Shown: piece after piece, positions 8,760 to 17,900 of the stretch
Position numbering within the stretch: the stretch's first letter is position 1
How the letters are laid out: every line of letters begins with the position of its first letter
Source: Arthrobacter sp. ISL-30
Lineage (GTDB): Bacteria; Actinomycetota; Actinomycetes; Actinomycetales; Micrococcaceae
Direction of reading: 5' to 3'
NCBI RefSeq assembly: GCF_018613855.1
Contig: NZ_JAGGPK010000050.1
Span: 23,263-87,262 of the forward strand
DNA length: 64,000 nucleotides
Translations under genes and position numbers: made by a program
The notes under the pieces: model-generated
What the model was told of the DNA's origin: nothing
What the model saw: the letters and a program-made list of their open reading frames with translations, nothing else
Database searches by the model: none

Positions 8760-8875
8760 TGCGCGAACCCTCCCGCCTCCCAGCGCCCGAACGCACTCTA
8801 CCCTCCCCTTTTTCGCTGATTACCACGGGATTCATCAACGGCTCAGGACCACATCCCCAGCCGCTCGGGAAGATG

Positions 8876-8923
8876 ATCTTTGTTTGTGTTGTTATTCCTT
8901 GACAATCAAACGGAAACAAAGAT
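8876..8923 (+). promoter_or_regulatory. fru operon promoter with inverted-repeat operator
   Basis: A perfect 10-bp inverted repeat, ATCTTTGTTT at 8876-8885 and AAACAAAGAT at 8914-8923, brackets a TTGACA -35 hexamer at 8899-8904. The right arm falls where the -10 element (GATAGA/TAGAGT) should be. This is a plausible operator for the DeoR-family regulator whose gene starts at 8997. Confidence 0.6.
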
Positions 8924-8996
8924 AGAGTCAATCAATTCCACATTCTTGTGACGCCTGTCACGGATGTTCCGATTGTCTTTACGCAATGGAGGGTAA

Positions 8997-9794
8997 GTGT
9001 TTGCTGAGGAGCGCCAGCAACTGATCGCGGAACTGGTCAGCGACCGGGGCCGCGTCAGTGTGACGGAGCTCGCCGACCGCTTCAGCATCACCACGGAAAC
9101 GGTTCGCCGGGACCTCGCAGCCCTCGAAACCGCTGGCAGCCTTCGTAGGGTCCATGGCGGGGCGGTGCCAACGGATCGTCTCAGCACTCGCGAGGAGAGC
9201 ATCCTCGAACGGACCATTCAACGCCAGCCGGAGAAAGTCCGGATTGCCGAGGCTGCTGCAGCCATGATTCCGGACGGCGGGGCGGGGAGCATCCTGCTCG
9301 ACGGGGGCTCCACCACAGAAGCTGTGGCCGACCTCCTTGCCCAGAAGGCCTCGCGGAACGGCGCGATGCCAAGCCAGGAACTCCTGGTTATCACCAACGC
9401 CATCCCCATTGCCGGCAAGCTGGCCAGTAAAGCCGGAATCGCCCTGCAGCTCCTTGGCGGACGCATACGCGGCCTGACCCAGGCCGCCGTCGGGCAGTCC
9501 ACCGTGGAGGCGGCCTACCGGCTCCGCCCGGACATTGCGTTCATCGGCGCCAACGGCATCCATCCAAACTTCGGGCTCAGCACTCCCGATCCCGAGGAGG
9601 CCGCCGTCAAGGCTGCCTTCGTCCAGTCGGCACGCCGTGTTGTGGTGCTGGCCGACTCCTCCAAGCTGGACACGGAAACACTGGTCCAGTTCGCCGCCCT
9701 GAAAGATCTGGACACTTTGATAACAGACAGCGAACCCTCCCCCGAACTGTCGGCCGCGCTGGCCGACGCAGGCGTCGACGTGGTGATCGCATGA
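8997..9794 (+). CDS. fruR: DeoR-family regulator of the fructose operon
   Basis: Regulator of 265 residues. An N-terminal DeoR winged helix (RVSVTELADRFSITTETVRRDL, about residues 19-40, then LRRVHGGAV) precedes a C-terminal DeoRC sensor domain with GSILLDGGSTTE and IGANGIHPNFGLSTPDPEEA. The GTG start follows a GGAGGG ribosome site. It heads fruR-fruK-fruA-ptsI-ptsH, and its TGA overlaps the fruK ATG (ATGA), so the two are coupled. It probably responds to fructose 1-phosphate, as FruR proteins of related actinobacteria do. That is inferred from family and context. Confidence 0.87.
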   Translation: MFAEERQQLIAELVSDRGRVSVTELADRFSITTETVRRDLAALETAGSLRRVHGGAVPTDRLSTREESILERTIQRQPEKVRIAEAAAAMIPDGGAGSILLDGGSTTEAVADLLAQKASRNGAMPSQELLVITNAIPIAGKLASKAGIALQLLGGRIRGLTQAAVGQSTVEAAYRLRPDIAFIGANGIHPNFGLSTPDPEEAAVKAAFVQSARRVVVLADSSKLDTETLVQFAALKDLDTLITDSEPSPELSAALADAGVDVVIA

Positions 9795-10777
9795 TCGTCA
9801 CGCTCACCGCCAACCCCAGCCTGGATCGCACCGTGGAACTCCCGGGGCCTCTTGCCCGCGGAGAAGTCCAGCGCGCCATTGCCGTGCACCAGCAGTCCGG
9901 CGGCAAGGGAGTCAACGTCTCCCGCGCCCTGGTCGCTTCAGGCCTGGAAACCGTCGCGGTCCTCCCGGGCGGGGATACAGACCCTGTCCTTGCTGGGCTG
10001 TTCGACGGCGGTGTCCCGTTTGCGGCGCTCCCAATCGGCGCGCCGCTGCGCAGCAACGTGACGCTCACCGAGCCGGACGGCGTCACCACCAAGATCAACG
10101 AACCCGGCCCGGTACTGGACGAGGAACAGCAGGAAGCCCTGATCGGGCTGCTGCTGGACTGCTCCCGTGGCGCCAGCTGGGTGGTATTGGCAGGATCGCT
10201 CCCACCAGGAGTTCCTGCCGACTTCTACGCCACGATCACTCGCCGACTCCGGAATCGGGAAGACGGCAGTGAGGCTCCGCTCGTTGCCATCGATTCCTCC
10301 GGAGCACCCCTCGCGGCCGCCCTCAGCGGCGACGTCGAAGGCAAGCCGGACCTCCTGAAGCCCAATGCCGAGGAACTTGCAGAGCTGGCCGTTGCTGCCG
10401 GATTTACGGGGGTGGGCACGGCCGAAGAACTTGAAGCGGATCCGGCCGTCGCCGCGGAAGCCGCGGCCGCCGTCGTCCGTTCCGGCGTCGGTTCCGTCCT
10501 GGCGACCCTCGGTTCCAAGGGTGCCGTCCTTGTAACCGCCGACGGCGCGTGGCTCGCCACGCACCCTCCCATCAAGGCCGTCAGCACTGTTGGTGCCGGC
10601 GACTCCTCCCTGGCCGGCTACCTGTTGGCCGCAACCAAAGGTGGTTCCGCGCAGGACTGCCTTCGTCAAGCAGTGGCACACGGTGCCGCCGCTGCATCCC
10701 TGCCGGGCTCCACTGTCCCGGCAGTCCACCAGACAACCCCCAATGCCGTATCCATCACGGCCCTCCAGAAGGACTAA
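9791..10777 (+). CDS. fruK: 1-phosphofructokinase
   Basis: PfkB-family sugar kinase of 328 residues that phosphorylates fructose 1-phosphate to fructose 1,6-bisphosphate. Features are the N-terminal TANPSLDRTV strand, the GGKGVNVSRAL substrate loop and the C-terminal anion-hole motif TVGAGDSSLAGYL with the catalytic Asp. Length is normal for FruK, and the position between fruR and fruA supports the call over tagatose-6-phosphate kinase. It overlaps the end of fruR by 4 bp. Its stop is followed two bases later by the fruA GTG. Confidence 0.92.
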   Translation: MIVTLTANPSLDRTVELPGPLARGEVQRAIAVHQQSGGKGVNVSRALVASGLETVAVLPGGDTDPVLAGLFDGGVPFAALPIGAPLRSNVTLTEPDGVTTKINEPGPVLDEEQQEALIGLLLDCSRGASWVVLAGSLPPGVPADFYATITRRLRNREDGSEAPLVAIDSSGAPLAAALSGDVEGKPDLLKPNAEELAELAVAAGFTGVGTAEELEADPAVAAEAAAAVVRSGVGSVLATLGSKGAVLVTADGAWLATHPPIKAVSTVGAGDSSLAGYLLAATKGGSAQDCLRQAVAHGAAAASLPGSTVPAVHQTTPNAVSITALQKD

Positions 10778-10779
10778 CA

Positions 10780-12855
10780 GTGACCCAGCTCATCACTCCT
10801 CAAATGGTCGCCCTTGACCAGAATCTTGGCGATGCCCCGGCCGACGTGATTCGGTTCCTGGCTGGCAAGGTAGCCGCGGCCGGACGAGCCTCCGAGGTAG
10901 AAGGCCTGTTCGCTGACGCCTTCGCCCGCGAGACCAAGACAGCCACCGGCGTGCCTGGCGGAATCGCGATCCCGCACTGCCGTTCGGTCGCGGTCACCGA
11001 GCCGGCCCTGGCCATGGCACGGCTGTCCCGCAAGGTTGATTTCGGCGCCAAGGACGGTCCTGCAGACCTCATCTTCTTCATTGCCGCCCCGGAAGGCGCC
11101 GACCAGGAGCACTTGAAGCTGCTGTCCAAGCTGGCACGGTCCCTCATCAAGAAGGACTTCACGGCTTCCCTCCGCGCCGCATCTTCAGAGCAGGAGATCG
11201 TCGAACTCGTCGAAAACGCCCTTGTTGACAAGCCCACACAGGCGGCAGAGCCCGCCATGGCATCTGCCGGCGCAGCGACTGCGGGTTCCGCCGCGGCAGC
11301 AACAGCTCCAACCCCTGCAGGGGGCGGCGCACACGCAGCATCAGGTCCCAAGCGTCTCGTAGCGGTCACTGCGTGCCCCACCGGCATCGCCCACACCTAC
11401 ATGGCGGCTGACTCCCTCGTTGCCGCCGCCAAGGAAGTGGGAGTGGACCTGCAGGTTGAGACACAGGGATCCTCGGGCGCCAAGCCTCTGGACCCTGCAG
11501 TCATCGCCGCAGCGGACGCCGTGATCTTCGCCGTCGACGTCGACGTCCGCGGTAAGGAGCGCTTCGCCGGCAAGCCGGTCATCAATGCTCCCGTGAAGCG
11601 TGGCATTGACGAACCAGACAAGATGGTCCAGGAAGCCCTGGTCGCCGCGGACAACCCGAACGCCCGCCGAGTGCCGCACTTTGGTGCGGAGGAGCAGGCC
11701 GAGCAGGCAGCCACCGAAAAGGGCGAGCACATTGGCCAGAAGCTCAAGAAGGCCCTGCTGACCGGCGTCTCCTACATGATCCCCTTCGTTGCCGGAGGTG
11801 GTCTGTTGATCGCCCTGGGCTTCTTGATCGGTGGTTATGACATCACTGGATTCGCAGACAAGATGCTGGCTGAAAACAACCTGGGCAATCTTCCGGCGGA
11901 CTATCCCGACCTCGCGTGGGGCCCGCTCGGCGCCTACCTCGGTGCAGTGTTCTTCAAGATCGGTGCGCTCTCGCTAGGATTCCTCGTTCCGGCTCTGGCA
12001 GGCTACATTGCCTACGCCATTGCCGACCGTCCGGGCATCGCACCCGGCTTTGTTGCCGGTGCCGTTGCCGGATTCATGGGCGCTGGCTTCCTCGGCGGCA
12101 TCGTCGGTGGTTTGCTGGCTGGTTACATCGCACACCAAATCGGCAAGATACAGGTGGCCCGCTGGCTGCGCGGCCTCATGCCGGTGGTCATCATCCCGCT
12201 CGTGGCGTCGATCGTGGCATCCGGCCTGATGTTCGTGATACTCGGGGCGCCGATCGTCGGTATCACTAATGGCCTGAACGCCTGGCTCTCGGGCCTGACC
12301 GGAGCAGGCGCCATCCTCCTCGGCATCATCCTCGGCCTCATGATGTGCTTCGACCTCGGCGGACCCGTCAACAAAGTTGCCTATGCCTTCGCCGTCGCCG
12401 GCCTGGGTGCTGCATCGGTGGATAACCAGGCACCGTGGCAGATCATGGCCGCCGTCATGGCTGCCGGAATGGTTCCGCCGCTGGCAATGGCATTGGCGTC
12501 CACTGTCCTGGACAAGAAGCGGTTCAGCCTCGCCGAGCGCGAGAACGGCAAGGCCGCCTGGCTGCTGGGAGCCTCCTTCATCTCCGAAGGCGCCATCCCG
12601 TTCGCCGCTGCAGACCCGCTGCGCGTCATCCCCGCAAGCATGCTTGGCGGGGCTGTCACCGGTGCAATCTCAATGGCTGCTGCAGTCGGATCAAAGGCTC
12701 CTCACGGTGGCATCTTCGTCTTCTTCGCCATCGATAACTTCCTGATGTTCGTCGTCTCGATCATCGTCGGCACTATCGTGACCGCCCTGACCGTCATCGC
12801 CCTGAAGCGCTGGGCAGTCAGGACCCCCGTTGATACTGTTGCAGCAGCAGCCTGA
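10780..12855 (+). CDS. fruA: PTS fructose transporter, fused EIIABC
   Basis: Membrane permease of 691 residues that imports fructose and phosphorylates it to fructose 1-phosphate. Domain order is EIIA (about 1-150, active His66 in GIAIPHCRS), an Ala/Pro-rich linker (about 150-190), EIIB (phosphocysteine Cys199 in VAVTACPTGIAHTY) and EIIC from about 320, with many membrane helices starting at KKALLTGVSYMIPFVAGGGL. I chose the GTG at 10780 because it follows AGAAGGA and gives a natural EIIA N-terminus. The open frame extends upstream into fruK, where it has no such support. Phosphoryl donors ptsI and ptsH follow in the same operon. Confidence 0.93.
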   Translation: MTQLITPQMVALDQNLGDAPADVIRFLAGKVAAAGRASEVEGLFADAFARETKTATGVPGGIAIPHCRSVAVTEPALAMARLSRKVDFGAKDGPADLIFFIAAPEGADQEHLKLLSKLARSLIKKDFTASLRAASSEQEIVELVENALVDKPTQAAEPAMASAGAATAGSAAAATAPTPAGGGAHAASGPKRLVAVTACPTGIAHTYMAADSLVAAAKEVGVDLQVETQGSSGAKPLDPAVIAAADAVIFAVDVDVRGKERFAGKPVINAPVKRGIDEPDKMVQEALVAADNPNARRVPHFGAEEQAEQAATEKGEHIGQKLKKALLTGVSYMIPFVAGGGLLIALGFLIGGYDITGFADKMLAENNLGNLPADYPDLAWGPLGAYLGAVFFKIGALSLGFLVPALAGYIAYAIADRPGIAPGFVAGAVAGFMGAGFLGGIVGGLLAGYIAHQIGKIQVARWLRGLMPVVIIPLVASIVASGLMFVILGAPIVGITNGLNAWLSGLTGAGAILLGIILGLMMCFDLGGPVNKVAYAFAVAGLGAASVDNQAPWQIMAAVMAAGMVPPLAMALASTVLDKKRFSLAERENGKAAWLLGASFISEGAIPFAAADPLRVIPASMLGGAVTGAISMAAAVGSKAPHGGIFVFFAIDNFLMFVVSIIVGTIVTALTVIALKRWAVRTPVDTVAAAA

Positions 12856-12889
12856 CAGCGCCGTTGGAAAGCAAGTAGAGGACTAATCA

Positions 12890-14602
12890 ATGCAGACCTT
12901 TTCAGGTGTAGGCGTAGCTCCCGGGCGTGTACTGGGACCGGTGCGGCAGATGCCCAAACCGGTTCAGGAGCCGCACTCAAACGTCAACATTCCTGCCGAC
13001 GTCACCGTCGAGTCACAGGCACAGCGCATCAAGGATGCCGCGAAGGCCGTGCAGGCGGAACTGAGGGCCCGCGCCGCTACGGCAAGCGGCGAAGGCAAAG
13101 AGGTCCTGGAAGCCACGGCCTTGATGGCCGCCGATCCCATGTTGGTGAAATCGGCCATCAAGCTGCTTGCCCCCGATGTTGCCGGCGGCCCCCGGACGGC
13201 CGAACGGGCCGTCTGGGAAGCCGGCGGCACGGTCGCCGAATCCTTGAAGGCACTGGGTGGCTACATGGCGGAGCGCGCCGCTGACGTCCTTGACGTCCGC
13301 GCGCGCATCGTCTCCGAACTGCGCGGGCTGCCGGCGCCGGGCATCCCGGCGTCGGACGAGCCATTCATCCTGGCCGCCGAGGACCTCGCCCCCGCGGACA
13401 CTGCCACCCTTGACCCGGAGAAGGTCATCGCGCTCATCACGTCCAGCGGCGGCCCGCAGTCCCACACGGCCATCCTGGCCCGGGCGCTGGGCCTGCCCGC
13501 CGTTGTCGCCGCACCCGGGGTGGACGAGATTCCTGACGGCATCGAGGTCTACGTGGACGGGGCCGCTGGAACCGTCACGGCGGACCCTGACGAAGACCTG
13601 CGCACGGCGGCCAAGGCCTGGGCCGTCCAAGCCTCCACGCTGGCGGTCTTCAGCGGGAACAACCTCATGGCCGACGGCTTCCGGGTGCCGCTGCTGGCAA
13701 ATGTCGGCACCGGGGCCGATGCCATCAAGGCCGCAGAGGCCGGGGCCGAAGGCGTCGGGCTGCTGCGTACGGAATTCTGCTTCCTGGACCGGGACAACGA
13801 GCCCACAGTGGAGGAGCAGATCGCGGCGTACGGCGCAGTTTTTGCCGCCTTCCCCGGCAAGAAGGTAGTGGTAAGGACGCTCGACGCCGGTGCCGACAAG
13901 CCGCTGCCGTTCCTGACCAACGCCGACGAGCCGAACCCGGCACTGGGCGTTAGGGGCTACCGCACCGACCTCACATCCCCAGGTGTCCTGGAGCGGCAGC
14001 TTGAGGCAATCGCCGCAGCTGAGGCCGCGCATGACGCCGAGGTCTGGGTGATGGCCCCGATGATTTCCACCGCAGAGGAAGCCGCCCGCTTTGCCTCGCT
14101 GTGCACGGCAGCCGGCCTCAAGAAGCCAGGCGTCATGGTGGAAGTTCCCTCGGCGGCGCTGACTGCCGCAACACTCCTGCGCGAAGTGGGCTTTGCGTCC
14201 CTCGGCACCAACGACCTCACCCAGTACGCAATGGCAGCGGACCGCCAGCTTGGTCCCCTCGCCACGCTTAACGACCCTTGGCAGCCTGCGGTGCTGCAGC
14301 TTGTAAAGCTGACGGCCGACGGAGCCGCCCTTGCCAGTTCCGCCACTGGAACCGCGAAGCCGGTGGGTGTGTGCGGTGAGGCCGCAGCGGATCCGGCCCT
14401 CGCCGTCGTCCTCGTAGGGCTCGGCGTTTCGACGCTGTCCATGAGTGCCCGCGCCCTGTCCGCCGTGGCAGCGGTGCTGAAAACGGTCACCGTGACCCAG
14501 GCCCAGCGCCTGGCCACTGCCGCACTGGCCGCACCGACTGCCGCCGCCGCACGCAGGGCTGTACGTGAAGAACTGCCAATTCTCGAAGAGCTCGGCCTCT
14601 AA
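12890..14602 (+). CDS. ptsI: PTS enzyme I (phosphoenolpyruvate-protein phosphotransferase)
   Basis: Cytoplasmic enzyme I of 570 residues, normal length. It takes phosphate from PEP onto its active-site histidine and passes it to HPr. The swivelling domain carries GGPQSHTAILARALGLPAVV with His192. The PEP-binding barrel has LLRTEFCFLDR, the DAGADKPLPFL stretch and the signature LGTNDLTQYAMAADR. C-terminal VCGEAAADP carries the conserved Cys. It lies 34 bp after fruA and 35 bp before ptsH, so all general and sugar-specific PTS parts are in one operon. Confidence 0.95.
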   Translation: MQTFSGVGVAPGRVLGPVRQMPKPVQEPHSNVNIPADVTVESQAQRIKDAAKAVQAELRARAATASGEGKEVLEATALMAADPMLVKSAIKLLAPDVAGGPRTAERAVWEAGGTVAESLKALGGYMAERAADVLDVRARIVSELRGLPAPGIPASDEPFILAAEDLAPADTATLDPEKVIALITSSGGPQSHTAILARALGLPAVVAAPGVDEIPDGIEVYVDGAAGTVTADPDEDLRTAAKAWAVQASTLAVFSGNNLMADGFRVPLLANVGTGADAIKAAEAGAEGVGLLRTEFCFLDRDNEPTVEEQIAAYGAVFAAFPGKKVVVRTLDAGADKPLPFLTNADEPNPALGVRGYRTDLTSPGVLERQLEAIAAAEAAHDAEVWVMAPMISTAEEAARFASLCTAAGLKKPGVMVEVPSAALTAATLLREVGFASLGTNDLTQYAMAADRQLGPLATLNDPWQPAVLQLVKLTADGAALASSATGTAKPVGVCGEAAADPALAVVLVGLGVSTLSMSARALSAVAAVLKTVTVTQAQRLATAALAAPTAAAARRAVREELPILEELGL

Positions 14603-14637
14603 GCCACCTCCCCCGACCCTCAACCGAAGGAGCAACA

Positions 14638-14916
14638 ATGTCAGAACGTACCGCCACCATCGCCAGCCGAGTCGGCCTGCACGCCCGCCCGGCCGCCATT
14701 TTCGCCGAAGCCGCAGGCGAACTTGATCTGGATGTCACCATCGCCCGTGAGGGCGAACCGGCCGACGACGCCATGGACGCCGCCAGCATCCTGTCCCTGA
14801 TGAGCCTCGGCGCTTCCCACGGAGATGTTGTGGTGCTACGCGCTGAGGGCGACGGCGCTGACGAAGCGCTGGACCGCCTGGTGAAGATCCTCGAAACGGA
14901 CCACGACGCCGAGTAG
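14638..14916 (+). CDS. ptsH: PTS phosphocarrier protein HPr
   Basis: HPr of 92 residues. The phosphorylation site is His15 in VGLHARPAA, exactly the classical position. The DAASILSLMSLGAS segment corresponds to the region that carries the regulatory serine in Firmicutes, and a serine is present at the equivalent spot. The ribosome site GAAGGAGCAACA precedes the ATG. It is the last PTS gene, and only 17 bp separate it from the topoisomerase gene, so read-through is possible. Confidence 0.94.
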   Translation: MSERTATIASRVGLHARPAAIFAEAAGELDLDVTIAREGEPADDAMDAASILSLMSLGASHGDVVVLRAEGDGADEALDRLVKILETDHDAE

Positions 14917-14933
14917 CAGAATCGGAGGAAGCC

Positions 14934-15917
14934 GTGGCCGGCCGCCTACGCCAAAGCAAAACCGGGAAACCGGGCATTGCCCGGCGGAGGGCCGGTCGCG
15001 GCTTTTTTTACCTGGATGAAACCGGGGCAAGGATCACTGATCCAGCCACGCTGGCCCGTATCAAGGATCTCGCGATCCCCCCGGCTTGGAAGGATGTTTG
15101 GATCTGCCCATGGCCTAACGGCCATATCCAGGCTCTGGGCACCGACGACGCTGGCCGCCGCCAATACCTGTACCACCCCATCTGGCGAGAAAAGCAGGAC
15201 AAGGAAAAATTCGCCCGGTCACTGGAATTCGGCTACCGGCTGCCCCGCGTCCGCCGCGCTGTCGCCCGGCACCTGCTCGACGACGATCCGCGGCTTCGCA
15301 GCCTGGCCGCGGCAGTACGGCTTATGGACAAGGCTTCCCTGCGCACAGGCGCCGACGAATACGCCGAGGAGTACGGCTCCTACGGGGTCACCACCCTGGA
15401 AAAGCGGCATGTCAGGGTCCAGGGAACAACTGTGGAATTGGAGTTCACGGGAAAGTCCGGAAAACCGTGGGAACGCCGCATCAAGGATGCGGCGCTGGCA
15501 CGCTTCCTCACTTCGCTTCCCGACGGACCGCCTGAGTCGCTGCTGCTGGGCAGTGCCGAATCCGGCGTCAACCATGGCATCACTGCCACGGCCCTCAACG
15601 AGTATGTCGGAAGAATTGCTGGCGGAGCCTTCACCGGCAAGGATTTCCGTACCTGGCAAGGTACCGCCATTGCGGCTCGCGCCCTGGCGAAGCTGGCCGC
15701 CGCCGGCTTTACCGGCCCCAAGGCAGTAGTGCAGGCGATGGAGGAAGTGGCGGAGCGACTGAACAACACTCCCGCGATCGCCCGAGCCTCCTACGTCGAT
15801 CCGCGGGTCTTGACCCTCTTTGAAATGGGACGCACCGCCACCCTTCGTGGCTCGATTGATACCGCCGCAGTGAAGCTCCTGAGGGGCGCAGAAGGGTCGC
15901 GGCAGACTCATAAGTAA
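14934..15917 (+). CDS. Type IB DNA topoisomerase (poxvirus-like bacterial family)
   Basis: Topoisomerase of 327 residues that nicks and reseals one strand to relax supercoils. The N-terminal domain has DPATLARIKDLAIPPAWKDVWICP and a GHIQALGTDDAGRRQYLYH strand. The catalytic domain has LMDKASLRTGADEYA, with the active Arg, the KxxGK-type loop FTGKSGKPWERR, GKDFRTWQGT, and the nucleophile Tyr287 in RASYVDPRVL. The GTG start follows CGGAGGAA. It sits 17 bp after ptsH but is functionally unrelated, and it leads into a block of DNA-maintenance genes (Ku, LigD). Confidence 0.9.
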   Translation: MAGRLRQSKTGKPGIARRRAGRGFFYLDETGARITDPATLARIKDLAIPPAWKDVWICPWPNGHIQALGTDDAGRRQYLYHPIWREKQDKEKFARSLEFGYRLPRVRRAVARHLLDDDPRLRSLAAAVRLMDKASLRTGADEYAEEYGSYGVTTLEKRHVRVQGTTVELEFTGKSGKPWERRIKDAALARFLTSLPDGPPESLLLGSAESGVNHGITATALNEYVGRIAGGAFTGKDFRTWQGTAIAARALAKLAAAGFTGPKAVVQAMEEVAERLNNTPAIARASYVDPRVLTLFEMGRTATLRGSIDTAAVKLLRGAEGSRQTHK

Positions 15918-16034
15918 ACTTATCTTTAGGCCTTGAGTTAGCCATAGGCTGCTACTAGCGTGGAAAACGTGGCGCCACACCGTTACACCCAACCCCATCC
16001 GGGAGCAGATCACGGCTGAAGGAGTGAAACCAGA

Positions 16035-16562
16035 ATGGCAACTCTGCAGGAATCCATAGAAGTCGACGTCCCCATCACCACCGCTTACAACCAGTGGACG
16101 CAGTTTGAAACCTTCCCCCGGTTCATGTCCGGAGTGGAATCAGTGGAACAGATCGATGACACCGCCCTGCACTTCAAGACAGACATTGCGGGCGTAAGGC
16201 GCGAGTACAACGCCCAGATTACCGACCAGATCCCGGACAAGGTCATCGCCTGGGTCAGCACCGACAAGCCGAGGAACGCGGGAACGGTTACCTTTGAGTC
16301 CCTCGACACCAATCGCACCCGAGTGAATGTCCTCATGGAGTGGGAACCGGAATCCCTCACCGAAAAGGCCGGTGCGGCCCTGGGTGCCGACGATCTCCAG
16401 GTCAAGGCAGATCTCAAGAAGTTCAAGGAATTCATTGAGGAGCGCGGTACGGAAACCGGAGGGTGGCGTTCGGCCGTCATAGATGGCGACGTCGAAGATG
16501 CGACTCCCGGCCGCAATCTTCCGCCGGAGTTCGGCGAGGGACGCGATCCCCTCCTGGGTTAG
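16035..16562 (+). CDS. SRPBCC-family (polyketide cyclase-like) protein
   Basis: Protein of 175 residues starting with the SRPBCC/START-like pattern ESIEVDVPITTAYNQWTQFETFPRFMSGVESV. Strands such as GVRREYNAQITDQIPDKVIAW and a C-terminal helix LQVKADLKKFKEFIEERG build the usual ligand-binding cup. Actinobacteria carry several such small proteins of unknown ligand. A polar tail (about 150-175) is probably disordered. GAAGGAGTGAAACC precedes the ATG. The next gene starts 74 bp downstream in the same direction. Confidence 0.8.
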   Translation: MATLQESIEVDVPITTAYNQWTQFETFPRFMSGVESVEQIDDTALHFKTDIAGVRREYNAQITDQIPDKVIAWVSTDKPRNAGTVTFESLDTNRTRVNVLMEWEPESLTEKAGAALGADDLQVKADLKKFKEFIEERGTETGGWRSAVIDGDVEDATPGRNLPPEFGEGRDPLLG

Positions 16563-16636
16563 GCCATCGGGATCATCCGGACTTTATCATCCAGACTTCG
16601 CCGCCTCCGCCGGAAGCGCCAACAAAAGGAGGAACC

Positions 16637-16903
16637 ATGCCCGGCAAGAAGAACTCCAGCCTCAAGGATCCTAAGCTCTACGAAAAGTTGAAGGACGAAG
16701 GATCCTCAAAGGAGAAGGCCGCGCGTATCTCTAACGCAGCTGCGAAAGAGGGTCGCAAGGAAGTGGGCCGCAAGGGCGGCAAGGCGGGCGACTACGATGA
16801 CTGGACCGTGGCCGACCTGAAGAAACGCGCCAAGGAACTGGGCCTCAGCGGCTACTCCGGAAAGAAAAAGAGTGAACTGATCTCAGCCCTGCGGAATCAC
16901 TGA
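16637..16903 (+). CDS. Small Lys-rich protein with Rho-N/SAP-like C-terminal motif
   Basis: Basic protein of 88 residues. The N-terminal part (KNSSLKDPKLYEKLKDEGSS, about 5-24, then KEKAARISNAAAKEG) resembles the DUF7218-type segment found in small actinobacterial proteins. The C-terminal part (DWTVADLKKRAKELGLSGYS, about 54-73, then KKKSELISALR) matches the helix-extended-helix of Rho termination factor N-terminal or SAP domains, which bind nucleic acid. I placed the start at ATG 16637 because AAAGGAGG is 4 bases upstream. The longer frame is unsupported. Position between topoisomerase IB and Ku suggests a DNA-binding role, but this is inference. Confidence 0.8.
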   Translation: MPGKKNSSLKDPKLYEKLKDEGSSKEKAARISNAAAKEGRKEVGRKGGKAGDYDDWTVADLKKRAKELGLSGYSGKKKSELISALRNH

Positions 16904-17001
16904 GTTTCGGAATCAATATGGAAGACGACGGCGGAAGCCAGGGCCTTGGGGGCCCGGGCTCCTGCGGTCTGCACGGCTCCTGCAGTTTGCAATTCGGGGC
17001 T

Positions 17002-17862
17002 TTATGCCTTCTTCTTGACCCTTGTCTTGGGCTTCTCGGCCGCCTTTTCCCCGGCCTCCTCAGCCGCCTTCCCGCCGCCCCGTTTCTTGTCCAGGCTGCG
17101 CCGGAGCGCTTCCATGAGGTCGATGACGTCGCCGCCCGCTCCTTCCGCGGCCTTGGCGCCGAACGTTTCCTCCGTGTCGAGGGCGTCGCCCTTTTCAAGC
17201 TTCGCCTCGATCAGCTGGCGCAGCTGGATCTGGTACTCATCCGTGAACTGCTCAGGTTCGAAATCCTGGGCCATCGAATCCACCAGCGCCGCGGACATTT
17301 CGCGTTCCTTGTCGGAGATCTTGGTGGTGGCATCAAGAGAGGGGAAGCTCGCTTCGCGCACTTCGTCCGGCCACAGGAGGGACTGAAGCACCAGGACGTC
17401 TCCGCGCACGCGCAAGGCACCCAGCCTGGTCTTCTGCCGCAACGCGAACTGGACGATCGCCATCCGGTCCGTGTCCTCGAGCGTGGTCCGCAGCAGGGTA
17501 TAGGCCTTGGGCGACTTGGAGTCCGGCTCCAGGTAGTAGCTGCGTTCGAACATCATGGGGTCCACCTGCTCGGCGGGAACGAACTCCACGACCTCGATTT
17601 CGCGGCTGCCTTCCGCCGGGAGCGACTTGAGGTCCTCCGCGGTGAGCACCACCGTCCGGCCTTCCTCCTCATAGGCCTTGTCGATATCCTCGTACTCCAC
17701 GACATTGCCGCACACTTCGCATTTCCGTTGGTACCGGATGCGGCCGCCGTCCTTGTTGTGGACCTGGTGGAGGCTGATGTCGTGGTCCTCCGTGGCGCTG
17801 TACAGCTTCACAGGGACATTGACCAGCCCGAACGCGATAGAGCCCTTCCATATAGACCTCAT
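17002..17862 (-). CDS. ku: Ku protein for non-homologous end joining
   Basis: Bacterial Ku of 286 residues, normal length, which forms a homodimeric ring on broken DNA ends and recruits LigD. It starts with the family hallmark MRSIWKGSIAFGLVNVPVKL and contains HQVHNKDGGRIRYQRKCEVC and the core EFEPEQF-like stretch QDFEPEQFTDEYQIQLRQL. The Ala/Lys-rich tail (about 250-286, ending KKKA) is the variable DNA-binding extension. It is divergent from ligD with only 38 bp between starts, so the two promoters must overlap or be shared. Confidence 0.95.
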   Translation of the reverse strand: MRSIWKGSIAFGLVNVPVKLYSATEDHDISLHQVHNKDGGRIRYQRKCEVCGNVVEYEDIDKAYEEEGRTVVLTAEDLKSLPAEGSREIEVVEFVPAEQVDPMMFERSYYLEPDSKSPKAYTLLRTTLEDTDRMAIVQFALRQKTRLGALRVRGDVLVLQSLLWPDEVREASFPSLDATTKISDKEREMSAALVDSMAQDFEPEQFTDEYQIQLRQLIEAKLEKGDALDTEETFGAKAAEGAGGDVIDLMEALRRSLDKKRGGGKAAEEAGEKAAEKPKTRVKKKA

Positions 17863-17900
17863 GCATCAAGTGAACAGCACAAGTCAGCGGAGGTGAAGAG

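Noticed and set aside
10549..10779. Upstream extension of fruA inside fruK
   Set aside because: It would overlap fruK by more than 200 bases; the GTG at 10780 has a ribosome site and starts the EIIA domain.
13013..14638. 541-residue leftward open frame opposite ptsI
   Set aside because: Antisense shadow of enzyme I in high-GC DNA.
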